Source of the DNA: CAZDYP01 sp964509505
GTDB lineage: Bacteria > Chloroflexota > Anaerolineae > JACRMK01
Assembly (NCBI GenBank): GCA_964509505.1
Contig: CAZDYP010000059.1
Location: 1 to 26,049, forward strand
Direction of reading: 5' to 3'
DNA: 26,049 nucleotides
The notes under the pieces were generated by a model. That model saw only the letters and a list, made by a program, of their open reading frames with translations. It had not been told where the DNA came from and made no database searches. Position numbers and translations under genes: made by a program. This document shows positions 7,482 through 14,616 of this stretch, piece by piece. Positions within the stretch are counted from its first letter, which is position 1, and each line of letters begins with the position of its first letter.

Positions 7482-9101
7482 ATGCGTCACACCCGTCCCC
7501 TCGAAGAAGTTTGGCTCTTCATATTGATGGGCTTGCTCATCTGCGCCGCTTTGCTCTCTGGCGGCATCATCATTCTCCTCGCATGGGCTGACTCACAAGC
7601 TCTTGCTGAAGTGGTTGACGACACGCCTACCCCCCCGCTTACGACCATTCCGCCGCAAACGATACGCGCGCCACAATGGCCATCGCCGACTCCTATCATT
7701 CCTGCTGCTACGCCTCACCCACAGGCGACGCCGACGCGCACGCCTGTCCCCACACCCACCAAATTGAGCGGCACGTATCGCGTGCAATCGGGCGACACAT
7801 TGTTGGGCATCGCGTATCGTGCGGGCGTCACACTCGATCAAATCTTATTGGTGAACCTCACCATCAAAGACCCAAACAAGTTGGCGTTGGGGCAAATCAT
7901 CAACATTCCCGCCGAAGGACAAGTGCCAGTCGGCCCACCGCCCACGCCTGTGCCTGCAGTCATCGCGCCGCCCGTGCGTGTGAGCGGCAACCTCGTTTAT
8001 CCGCAGCTCGGCTCACCCGGCGGTTACGTGCCGTTGGGCGCGATGTCAGTCAGCGCTGAACATTATGTCGGGCGCAAGCATTACCCAGCTGGCACGTTTG
8101 AATATCTGCATGGGCAAATCAAGATTCCATTTCCATTGCCATACATTGATAAAGGTGTGATCAAACTGCCGCCGCCTGTGCCTGCCGGTGTGTGTCCACT
8201 CACAGGTTTGCCGTTGGCGAATGCAAGCGTGTTGAACCGTCGCCCGCTCAATGTGCGCGTGGACAACTCGCCGCCCGCGCGTCCGCAATCGGGACTGAGC
8301 AGCGCCGACCTTATCTTCGAGACGTTGGCGGAGGGCGGCATCACACGGTTCACGGCGGTTTTCTTGTGCGAATCGCGCGACGTTGACCTCGGGCCTATTC
8401 GCAGCGCGCGTCTGATTGACTTGCAACTGACGCCGATGTTCAAAGCGATTCTCGTACACGCGGGCGCATCGGTCGTGGTGACCGACATGATTTGGAGTTC
8501 GGAAATTGGCGAAGCGGACTTCGATCCGATTTTGCGCGGTGTGCCGGGTTTTGGTCGCATCGCGTCGCGTCCATCGCCGCACAATCTTTATACGAGTCTC
8601 GGAGAACTGTGGTCAGTGGCGAATCAGCGGCGTCTGAATGGACCTGTGGATTTGCAAGGCTTGTCGTTCAGCAACGACATGCCTACGGGCGGCAGACCTG
8701 CGAGGACCCTGCGTGTGCCTTATGGCATCGCCAGCGATGTGGCTTATACTTACAATACCAACACGGGGCGTTACACCAAATGGATTGGCGGCGAGCCGCA
8801 CAGCGATGCGAACACGGGACAAGCGTTGACGTTTGCCAACATCATCGTCCTCTTCGCCAAAGCCACCTACACCGACGTACTGGAAGATAACGTCGCGTCG
8901 CGCTCGTTGCACTTCATGGTGCAAGGGCAAGGACGCGCGTTGTTGTTGCGTGATGGGCAAGTCTATGAGGCGGTCTGGAATCGTGAAGGGCGCAACATCT
9001 TGTTCCACTACACCGATGCCAACGGCAACCACATCCCGCTCAAGCCAGGTACGACCATCGTGAACATCGCGCCGTTGGAGCTGCGGGTGACGACAGAGTG
9101 A
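7482..9101 (+). CDS. Membrane-anchored LysM and DUF3048 (YerB-like) protein
   Basis: 539 residues. A transmembrane or signal-anchor helix (about 11-35) is followed by a low-complexity Pro/Thr linker (48-95) and one LysM domain (about 98-142; YRVQSGDTLLGIAYRAGVTL...GQIINIP). DUF3048 occupies the C-terminal half from about 238 (CPLTGLPLANASVLNRRPLN through SSADLIFETLAEGGITRF, then GPIRSARLIDLQL). LysM binds N-acetylglucosamine in peptidoglycan; DUF3048/YerB proteins are extracytoplasmic and their chemistry is unknown to me. This combination suggests a cell-surface protein held at the wall. It may share the lgt transcript but is not itself a lipoprotein, since no lipobox follows the helix. No good Shine-Dalgarno is visible because the heptamer repeat lies directly upstream. 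Confidence 0.93.
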   Translation: MRHTRPLEEVWLFILMGLLICAALLSGGIIILLAWADSQALAEVVDDTPTPPLTTIPPQTIRAPQWPSPTPIIPAATPHPQATPTRTPVPTPTKLSGTYRVQSGDTLLGIAYRAGVTLDQILLVNLTIKDPNKLALGQIINIPAEGQVPVGPPPTPVPAVIAPPVRVSGNLVYPQLGSPGGYVPLGAMSVSAEHYVGRKHYPAGTFEYLHGQIKIPFPLPYIDKGVIKLPPPVPAGVCPLTGLPLANASVLNRRPLNVRVDNSPPARPQSGLSSADLIFETLAEGGITRFTAVFLCESRDVDLGPIRSARLIDLQLTPMFKAILVHAGASVVVTDMIWSSEIGEADFDPILRGVPGFGRIASRPSPHNLYTSLGELWSVANQRRLNGPVDLQGLSFSNDMPTGGRPARTLRVPYGIASDVAYTYNTNTGRYTKWIGGEPHSDANTGQALTFANIIVLFAKATYTDVLEDNVASRSLHFMVQGQGRALLLRDGQVYEAVWNREGRNILFHYTDANGNHIPLKPGTTIVNIAPLELRVTTE

Positions 9102-9148
9102 CGATGAATACAACAACACATTGAGGATGAAGCGACACTACCCAGGCC

Positions 9149-9195
9149 AGACCCTAAAGGGTTCGTTGGCAAGACGAGAAAAACCTTTAGGGTCT
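9149..9195. terminator. 12-bp perfect-stem hairpin between convergent genes (CCTAAAGG repeat core)
   Basis: AGACCCTAAAGG at 9149-9160 pairs perfectly with CCTTTAGGGTCT at 9184-9195. It lies between the end of the LysM-DUF3048 gene (plus) and the end of the HAD gene (minus), a suitable place for a bidirectional terminator, though only short T-runs flank it. The loop segment GTTCGTTGGCAAG matches the interior of the 4648-4794 element, so it is a member of that repeat family. Confidence 0.6.
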
Positions 9196-9215
9196 GTGTC
9201 AAATCTCTTTCTTTT

Positions 9216-9959
9216 TCATCCCAGCCACCGCTTCAAAATATCCACGACTCCCTCTACATTGTTTTGCGCCGACACATAGCCCACAGCCGCCTTCACCTCC
9301 TCCATTGCATTTGCCACCGTCGCCGAGCGCCCCATGCGCCGCAAAAACGTAAGGTCGCTGGGCGCGTCGCCAATCCCCGCCATCTGTGTTGTGGGCATGG
9401 GCAGCTCGCGCGCGAGCCAATCAACCCCCACCCCTTTGTCAATCGTCGCGGACAAAATCTCCACACACGACACCGACGCCTTCACCACGTAATCGCGCGC
9501 GATGGGGCGCAATGTTTGTCGCGTGAGGTCTGCGAGCTGCGCCAGCGACAGATCTGTTGGCACAGGAAACATCGTCATCGAGGCTTCTTTGCCCGGCTGA
9601 ATGATAGCCATGCCGCGCTCGACCAACTCGCTCTGCACCACGCGACGAATCTCCGCGAGCTCCACGCGCATCGCCGATGTCATGAAAGGATTGAAGGCAA
9701 AGCGATAGGTCGTCGGAAAGTAGAGACCATTGCCATTCTCGAAAATCACGGGCTGATGCGCGTCAATCATCTGCGCGACAGCTTCGACATACGTCGCGGG
9801 TCGCCCCGAGCAAAGCGTCACGCTGAATGGCGCTGCGCCCACCCGCGCCCGCCGATTGAGGTCGGCGATGAACTCCAACGATGGCAGGTTAAATGGCTGC
9901 ATCTCGCCGCCGCTCAGACAGCCGTCAATGTCGGTCAATACCAGTCGAATATCGGTCAA
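9216..9959 (-). CDS. HAD-superfamily (Cof/IIB-like) sugar-phosphate phosphatase
   Basis: 247 residues. The nucleophile motif is LTDIDGCLSGG (D10, D12) and motif II is TLCSGRP. Lys 175 and the acidic motif GIGDAPSDLTFL (195-206) complete a HAD phosphatase of the class with a C2 cap, as in phosphoglycolate, sucrose-phosphate and mannosyl-3-phosphoglycerate phosphatases. It hydrolyses a small phosphate ester in the cytoplasm; the substrate is unknown. The start is TTG at 9959, chosen because AAGGAG lies five bases upstream and the HAD motif begins ten residues in. It follows the broken pentapeptide-repeat gene by 22 bp and may share an operon with the aldo/keto reductase. Confidence 0.9.
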   Translation of the reverse strand: MTDIRLVLTDIDGCLSGGEMQPFNLPSLEFIADLNRRARVGAAPFSVTLCSGRPATYVEAVAQMIDAHQPVIFENGNGLYFPTTYRFAFNPFMTSAMRVELAEIRRVVQSELVERGMAIIQPGKEASMTMFPVPTDLSLAQLADLTRQTLRPIARDYVVKASVSCVEILSATIDKGVGVDWLARELPMPTTQMAGIGDAPSDLTFLRRMGRSATVANAMEEVKAAVGYVSAQNNVEGVVDILKRWLG

Positions 9960-9981
9960 CGCGTCTCCTTGTCATACCAAT

Positions 9982-10232
9982 TCACACATCTAGCTCCTTA
10001 ATGGTGAGACCCAACAAACTCACTATGGGCAGCGCTTGGGTCGGATCAATGATTGCGCCATGCAGCTCCTGCGCGCCCACCTGCGCGCGCTTGAGAATAG
10101 AGCCGCGCAAATCCGCGCCGTTGAGTTTGCGGCCGCGCAAATCGGCTTCGCTGAGAAAGTGTTTTGAAAATATAAGACCGAGACCCTGTGACAATCGCCG
10201 AGAATGAGTTGGGTGGTGAGAGATTGTTTCAT
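9982..10232 (-). pseudogene. Pentapeptide-repeat protein gene disrupted by a repeat fragment
   Basis: The 3' part encodes pentapeptide repeats (SEADLRGRKLNGADLRGSIL, then KRAQVGAQELHGAIID) and an ordinary C-terminal tail. The likely original start is ATG at 10232, which overlaps the aldo/keto reductase stop as ATGA and reads MKQSLTTQLILGD. Between the two parts lie about 43 bases of the CCTAAAGG-family repeat arm (10154-10187 and a few flanking bases). The repeat changes the frame, so the start and the pentapeptide repeats are now in different frames. A TTG at 10194 inside the repeat could start a shortened 70-residue form. Pentapeptide-repeat proteins form a quadrilateral beta-helix; no function can be given. 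Loss of function is inference. Confidence 0.65.
10154..10187. repeat. Solo arm of the CCTAAAGG-family element
   Basis: The first 25 bases (AGAAAGTGTTTTGAAAATAT then AAGAC) are identical to 4650-4674. The next nine (CGAGACCCT) match the left arm at 4675-4683 except at two positions. No matching second arm is found nearby, so this is a fragment or a footprint, inside the pentapeptide-repeat gene. Confidence 0.8.
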
Positions 10233-11221
10233 ACGGCTGCGAACTTTGTCCACACCTCGGTCAATCGCCCCAACACCTCCGCAGGCAACGCGCCTTGTTC
10301 CACATACGCCACTGCTTGCTCCAGCTGCTCGTAGCTCGAAATACCAATCAGGGATGTCGAGACGGCCGGCTTACTGATGACAAAACGCAGTGCGGCTTCG
10401 ATGAGATTCGTGCAGTATCCTGCGGCGACGAGGAAGTTGAACACTTGCGCGCGCGCGACATCCGCCGCAAACTCAGGCGAGGTGGCGATGGGGTCAACCT
10501 GTTGCGCCGCGTTGGCGTGACGCTGGGCGCTGCCGCTGAGCGCGCCTGCCGCCAGCGCGCGAATGACGATGACGCCGATGTTTTGCGTGGCGCAACGGTC
10601 AATCAGTTGCCGATAATTTTGGAATGGAAAATTAGGCGGCGTCTGTGCGCCCGCCGATGGGTTCAACAGATTGTAACACGATTGAATCGTATGGAAGCCG
10701 CCTGCCGCAACGACATGATGCAACGCCTCCGTCTCGCCCAACCCCGTGATACCCCAATGACGCACCTTACCTTGTTGCTGCAATTTCGAGAATGCGTTGA
10801 ATACGGATTCGAGGTCGGTGGGTGTCGTCGCTTCTTGCCCTGCTTGGCGTCGCCCTTCGATGCGATTGTGGTATTGGATGAGGTCAACCGATTCGCGCCC
10901 CATACGCTGCAAGCTGCTCTCGACGGATTGGATGACAGCGGCTTCAATGCGCTCCAAGTCCGCGGGCGCGAGTCGCACCTTCGTCCCGACGATCACCTCC
11001 GCGTCGAGCTCACGCAGCACCGCGCCGAGATTCACTTCGGATTGGCCGTTGCCATACAGCGAAGCCGTGTCGAAATAGTTGACGCCGAGCTCAATGGCGC
11101 GCGCGACGGTGCGCCGCATCTGCGGATAGTCGCCGCGCACCAAGAGCCCGCCGACCGCGCCGCAGCCGAAACCGAGTATGGAAACATTCAAATTAGTTTG
11201 ACCTAATGTGCGATATTGCAT
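10229..11221 (-). CDS. Aldo/keto reductase
   Basis: 330 residues from ATG 11221, a typical length for the NADPH-dependent aldo/keto reductase (beta/alpha)8 barrel family. The catalytic tetrad is visible: Asp in VNYFDTA, Tyr in SLYGNGQSE, Lys in VIVGTKVRL and His in DLIQYHN. Nucleotide-binding residues near the C-terminus (SKPAVSTSLIGISSYEQLEQ) fit. An upstream in-frame GTG at 11239 is possible, but AAGGA lies just upstream of ATG 11221 and the family start (MQYRTLGQTNLNVS) fits there. The stop codon overlaps the ATG of the disrupted pentapeptide-repeat gene (ATGA), suggesting an original coupled operon that continued to the HAD gene. Substrate unknown. Confidence 0.94.
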   Translation of the reverse strand: MQYRTLGQTNLNVSILGFGCGAVGGLLVRGDYPQMRRTVARAIELGVNYFDTASLYGNGQSEVNLGAVLRELDAEVIVGTKVRLAPADLERIEAAVIQSVESSLQRMGRESVDLIQYHNRIEGRRQAGQEATTPTDLESVFNAFSKLQQQGKVRHWGITGLGETEALHHVVAAGGFHTIQSCYNLLNPSAGAQTPPNFPFQNYRQLIDRCATQNIGVIVIRALAAGALSGSAQRHANAAQQVDPIATSPEFAADVARAQVFNFLVAAGYCTNLIEAALRFVISKPAVSTSLIGISSYEQLEQAVAYVEQGALPAEVLGRLTEVWTKFAAV

Positions 11222-11256
11222 AGAGATAGTCCTTATCACTCACGTTTCGCAAAGAG

Positions 11257-11347
11257 GTCATGGCGAGCGTCAGCATAGTGGGCGGTGCGAAGCCATCCCC
11301 AACCTCATCAAGGGGATTGCTTCGCCGTGAAACGGACTCGCAATGAC
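11257..11347. repeat. 91-bp palindromic element (GTCATGGCGAG...CTCGCAATGAC family), intergenic
   Basis: The outer arms GTCATGGCGAGCG (11257-11269) and CTCGCAATGAC (11337-11347) are inverted. The inner arms GCGAAGCCATCCCC and GGGGATTGCTTCGC are also inverted. It resembles the widespread dispersed repeat GTCATTGCGAGCGAAGCAATCCCC of many bacteria. It separates the aldo/keto reductase gene from the flavoprotein gene. A second copy lies inside the hybrid kinase gene at 14970-15061. Confidence 0.85.
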
Positions 11348-11362
11348 CGTGTAACCTGAGTA

Positions 11363-13018
11363 TCAAATAGTCGAAAGATATTGCCAGAACATAGACACCG
11401 CCGCATTGCCATCGCCCGTCGCAGCCGCCACGCCATGTTTCGTGCCGTTACGCACATCGCCCGCGGCGAAGATGCCCGGCACACTCGTCTCCAACAGCAA
11501 TGGGTCACGCTTGAGGGGCCAATTCGGCGGACGCTTGCCATCCTTCACCAAATCGAGCCCGGTGAGGATGTGACCGCTCTCCGTGCGCATCACTAAATTG
11601 GAGACGAAATCGCTTTGTGGTTTCAAGCCAATGAAGGCGAAGATTGCGTTCGCGGGTAATGTGCTTTGCTCGTTGCTCTTATTGTGCTTTACGACGACCT
11701 CGCGCATGTTGTCGTCGCCATGAATCTCGACCAGCTCAGTGTTGAACAGCAGCTCGATCTTTTCGTTGGCGCGAATGGCGACATCCAAATACTTCGACCA
11801 GGTGGGTTCTGAGCCGCGAATCAGCACGCGAACTTTGCGCGCATACTTGCTCAAGAACAACATGCCCTGCGCCGCCGAATTCGCCGCACCGATCACGATG
11901 ACATCCTGATCTTGGTAATTAGCCGCTTCGGTATGAGCCGCGCCATAATAAACGCCTGCGCCGTTCCAGCGCTCGATACCGGGCAGACTCAAGGTGCGAA
12001 ACCACGCGCCCGTCGCAACCAGCACCATCTTGGCTGACACCTCAGCGCCATCAGCCAATGTGACGATTTTGGTATTGCCTTCCACACGCACCCCTGTGAC
12101 CGCTTGTGTGGTGAGCAGCTCCGCGCCGAAACGTCTGGCTTGCGTGACCGCGCGACGAGTGAGGTCACCGCCAGAGATGCCGCTAGGGAAGCCCAAAAAG
12201 TTTTCGATCTTAGGGCTATTGCCTGCTTGCCCGCCTGGCGCATTGCACTCGATGAGCAACACGCGCAAGCCATCAGCGCTCGCATACACCGCCGCCGAAA
12301 GCCCCGCAGGGCCCCCGCCGATGATGACCGCATCATAAAATGGGTTGGCGGCATGAGTGCTTAAGCCTGCTTTCTCCGCCACTTGCTGCAACGTGGGTTG
12401 CGTCAACGCGCTGCCATCAGGAAAGAACAACACAGGCACCTTCAGTTCAGCGGTAGTGGCTGTTGCCAACAGTCTGCGCGCTTCCGCGTCGCGTTCGATG
12501 TCGAGCCATTGATAAGGAATGGAACTGCGTCCGAGAAAATCTTTCACGTCATGCGAGGCGGGCGACCACAATGCGCCGACGACGCGGATGCCCTCGAATG
12601 GCAGCCGCACGTTCGCACGCCACTCATCCAGCAAGCTATCGAGGACGGGATAGAAATTTTCCTCTGGCGGATCCCAGGGCTTCATCAGATAATAGTCGAG
12701 ACCCACTTTGTTGATGGCGTTGATAGCGGCTTCGGTGTCGGCGTAGGCCGTGAGCAGCACCTTGCGCGCGTCGGGAAAGAGTGGGGCGGCTTGTTCGAGA
12801 AATTGCACACCCGTCATCTGCGGCATGCGCTGATCCACAACGAACAGCGCCACCGTGTCGTCGCGTTGCTTGAGCTGTTGCAACACGTCAAGCGCCGCCG
12901 CGCCCGAATCTGCTTTGACGATGCGATAATCGCGGCCATACTTTTGACGCAGGTCACGCTCCACCGAGTTCAATACGGCGTGGTCATCGTCCACTGCCAT
13001 AATCGTTGTCTTTGCCAT
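11363..13018 (-). CDS. Response-regulator receiver / glutaredoxin-like / thioredoxin-reductase-like fusion protein
   Basis: 551 residues. A complete receiver (about 5-130: DDD at 10-12, phospho-acceptor D62, T90, K113). A glutaredoxin-like fold (about 143-215, GALWSPASHDVKDFLGRSS) with Ser and no CxxC. A thioredoxin-reductase-like flavoprotein (about 228-551) with FAD motif IIGGGPAGLSAA, NAD(P)H motif VIGAANSAAQ and second FAD motif IFAAGDVRNG. Where thioredoxin reductase has CxxC, this has GVYYGAAHTEA. The only Cys in the whole protein is C258. Fused receiver-TrxR proteins of this sort are known, usually next to a HELNNPAAA kinase, as here. It probably oxidises NAD(P)H with an unknown acceptor under phosphorylation control. 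AGGA precedes ATG at 13018. Confidence 0.93.
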   Translation of the reverse strand: MAKTTIMAVDDDHAVLNSVERDLRQKYGRDYRIVKADSGAAALDVLQQLKQRDDTVALFVVDQRMPQMTGVQFLEQAAPLFPDARKVLLTAYADTEAAINAINKVGLDYYLMKPWDPPEENFYPVLDSLLDEWRANVRLPFEGIRVVGALWSPASHDVKDFLGRSSIPYQWLDIERDAEARRLLATATTAELKVPVLFFPDGSALTQPTLQQVAEKAGLSTHAANPFYDAVIIGGGPAGLSAAVYASADGLRVLLIECNAPGGQAGNSPKIENFLGFPSGISGGDLTRRAVTQARRFGAELLTTQAVTGVRVEGNTKIVTLADGAEVSAKMVLVATGAWFRTLSLPGIERWNGAGVYYGAAHTEAANYQDQDVIVIGAANSAAQGMLFLSKYARKVRVLIRGSEPTWSKYLDVAIRANEKIELLFNTELVEIHGDDNMREVVVKHNKSNEQSTLPANAIFAFIGLKPQSDFVSNLVMRTESGHILTGLDLVKDGKRPPNWPLKRDPLLLETSVPGIFAAGDVRNGTKHGVAAATGDGNAAVSMFWQYLSTI

Positions 13019-13060
13019 AATCGTTTCCTCTGCATGAATTTCTCAACGCGCAAGCCATGC

Positions 13061-13085
13061 TGTAGGACAAGTTTTGAACTTGCCC
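13061..13085. repeat. Short palindrome TGTAGG-family, copy 1
   Basis: TGTAGGACAAGTTTTGAACT followed by TGCCC: the inner arms ACAAGTT and GAACTTG are near-inverted. It lies in the kinase-flavoprotein gap. Its 3' end lacks the CTTACA terminus of the other copies. Confidence 0.6.
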
Positions 13086-13103
13086 GCCGTGATGTTTACA
13101 CCA

Positions 13104-13130
13104 TTAGGCAAGTTGCAAACTTGCCTTACA
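13104..13130. repeat. Short palindrome TGTAGG-family, copy 2
   Basis: TTAGGCAAGTTGCAAACTTG followed by CCTTACA: an AGGCAAGTT/AACTTGCCT stem with a TGCA loop. It is 18 bp from copy 1, and the pair fills the space between the kinase stop and the flavoprotein ribosome binding site. Confidence 0.75.
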
Positions 13131-13155
13131 TCAAAAACCTTCGTATTGAGAAGTC

Positions 13156-14565
13156 TTACTCATTCTTCGCCAAACGAAGCGGCAGTCGCACCACAAAGCG
13201 CGTCTTGCCCGGCTGCGAATGCGCATCAATCCGCCCCTTGTGTTTTTGCGCGATGATATTATACGAGATGTTCAAGCCAAGACCCGTCCCTTGACCGGGC
13301 GGCTTGGTCGTAAAGAACGGGTCAAAAATGTTCGGCAGAATGGCTTCGGGAATGCCGGGCCCATTGTCCTCAATTTCGACGATAGCCCATTGGTCGTCAC
13401 GCCGCGTGCGCAATGTGATCTCGCCTTGACCGTGCATGGCGTCAATCGCATTGTCAATGATGTTCGTCCAGACCTGATTGAGCTCGCTGCCATAAGCCTC
13501 AATCTGCGGCATATCGGTCGCATACTCGCGCCGCACCGACACGCCTTGCGCGAGTTTGCTACGCAGGATGATCAGCGTGTTGTTCAAACCGTCGTGCAGG
13601 TTCACGAGCTGAATGGGCGCTTGATCCATGTAGGTGTAGGACTTGAGCGCTTTGACCAACTCGGAGATGCGGCTCGTGCCCTCGCTGATTTCTTCTGCCA
13701 AACTGTAAATGCTGGAGCTACAGTTAAGCCACTCAATCGCCAGCGCAAATTGCGCGGCGCTAAAATGTTCCACCAGCGTCGTCAGCTCGCTCGTATCATA
13801 ACCGAGACTCACCAACGTCGGCGCAACCTCCCACGCATTGGCGATGCCATGTTCGTCTAGCCACGTTTCCAGCTCGGCTTCGCGGTCGCTGCGCGTGAGC
13901 GCGTCGAGGTACGTCGGCTTTTTCGCTCTCGCTTGCGCCAATTGGTCGAGCGTCAAAAGCGCGGCGCGCTGCGCCTCTGTGAGCTGCAACGCACTCAGCT
14001 TCAGAGACGCTTCCTGCAAGCGCGCGCACGTGAGGCGCAGCTGCTTCGTGCCGCGTTGAGCCGCGGCGGCGGGATTGTTCAGCTCGTGCGCCATCCCCGC
14101 GCTGAGTTTGCCGAGCGTCGCCAATTTTTCGCTTTGCCGCAGCATCAGCTCCTGTTGCAAATACATCTTCTCCAAATCACGCAATTTTTTCTTTTGCAAG
14201 CTGGAGTTGAGACGCGCGCGCAGCAGCACAGGATTAAACGACTTAGGTAAATAATCTTCCGCGCCGATTTCAATGCAGCGCACGGCGCTGTCTATCTCCT
14301 CCAGCGCCGAGATGACGATGACGGGAATATCGCGTAGCTGCGGGTCACTCTTCATGCGTTCCAGCACTTGATACCCGTCCAGCTCGGGCATGATGATGTC
14401 GAGCAGCACTACATCAAATGGAGTAGCCTTGAGCATGTCCAATGCTTGCTGACCGTTTTCAGCCAGCCCGACCGTATGCCCTTGCTGTTGCAAGCTCAAC
14501 GAAAGCTTGAGCCGGTTCGTGCGATTGTCGTCAACGACCAAGATGTGACCTTGTTTTTCTGTCAT
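13156..14565 (-). CDS. Receiver-histidine kinase (REC-HisKA-HATPase) paired with the TrxR-like fusion
   Basis: 469 residues, no membrane segment. An N-terminal receiver (about 7-125; DD at 12-13, phospho-acceptor D56, K108) leads through a coiled segment to the dimerisation-phosphoacceptor motif SAGMAHELNNPAAAAQRGTK (H160). An insert of about 170 residues, predicted helical and rich in Leu/Ala, follows. The ATPase domain (about 345-469) has IIDNAIDAMHG, EDNGPGIP and GTGLGLNIS. The HELNNPAAA kinase type is usually encoded beside a thioredoxin-reductase-like protein, which is the case here (next gene downstream, 137 bp). Phosphotransfer from this kinase to that receiver is the obvious inference. 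The N-terminal receiver suggests input from another kinase, perhaps the HPt of the upstream hybrid kinase. Weak ribosome binding site. Confidence 0.93.
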   Translation of the reverse strand: MTEKQGHILVVDDNRTNRLKLSLSLQQQGHTVGLAENGQQALDMLKATPFDVVLLDIIMPELDGYQVLERMKSDPQLRDIPVIVISALEEIDSAVRCIEIGAEDYLPKSFNPVLLRARLNSSLQKKKLRDLEKMYLQQELMLRQSEKLATLGKLSAGMAHELNNPAAAAQRGTKQLRLTCARLQEASLKLSALQLTEAQRAALLTLDQLAQARAKKPTYLDALTRSDREAELETWLDEHGIANAWEVAPTLVSLGYDTSELTTLVEHFSAAQFALAIEWLNCSSSIYSLAEEISEGTSRISELVKALKSYTYMDQAPIQLVNLHDGLNNTLIILRSKLAQGVSVRREYATDMPQIEAYGSELNQVWTNIIDNAIDAMHGQGEITLRTRRDDQWAIVEIEDNGPGIPEAILPNIFDPFFTTKPPGQGTGLGLNISYNIIAQKHKGRIDAHSQPGKTRFVVRLPLRLAKNE

Positions 14566-14587
14566 GGGATGTTCTCTGTTCGTGAAG

Positions 14588-14616
14588 TGTAAGGCAAGTT
14601 TGAAACTTGTCCTACA
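14588..14616. repeat. Short palindrome TGTAGG-family, copy 3, overlapping the hybrid kinase stop
   Basis: TGTAAGGCAAGTTTGAAACT then TGTCCTACA: 29 bp, with imperfect outer pairs and a CAAGTTT/AAACTTG core. On the minus strand it opens TGTAGGACAAG, and the TAG within its first four bases is the stop codon of the hybrid kinase. Confidence 0.8.

Noticed and set aside
9264..10001. 245-codon plus-strand ORF opposite the HAD phosphatase
   Set aside because: Arg/His-rich shadow of the HAD gene with no recognisable domain; the minus strand has full HAD motifs and a ribosome site.
10295..11206. 303-codon plus-strand ORF
   Set aside because: Lies entirely opposite the aldo/keto reductase, whose catalytic tetrad is intact.
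13061..13130. CRISPR array
   Set aside because: Only two diverged palindromes 18 bp apart; no regular spacers and no cas genes.
12383..13294. 303-codon plus-strand ORF
   Set aside because: Antisense to the flavoprotein fusion and the repeat-rich gap; no family features.
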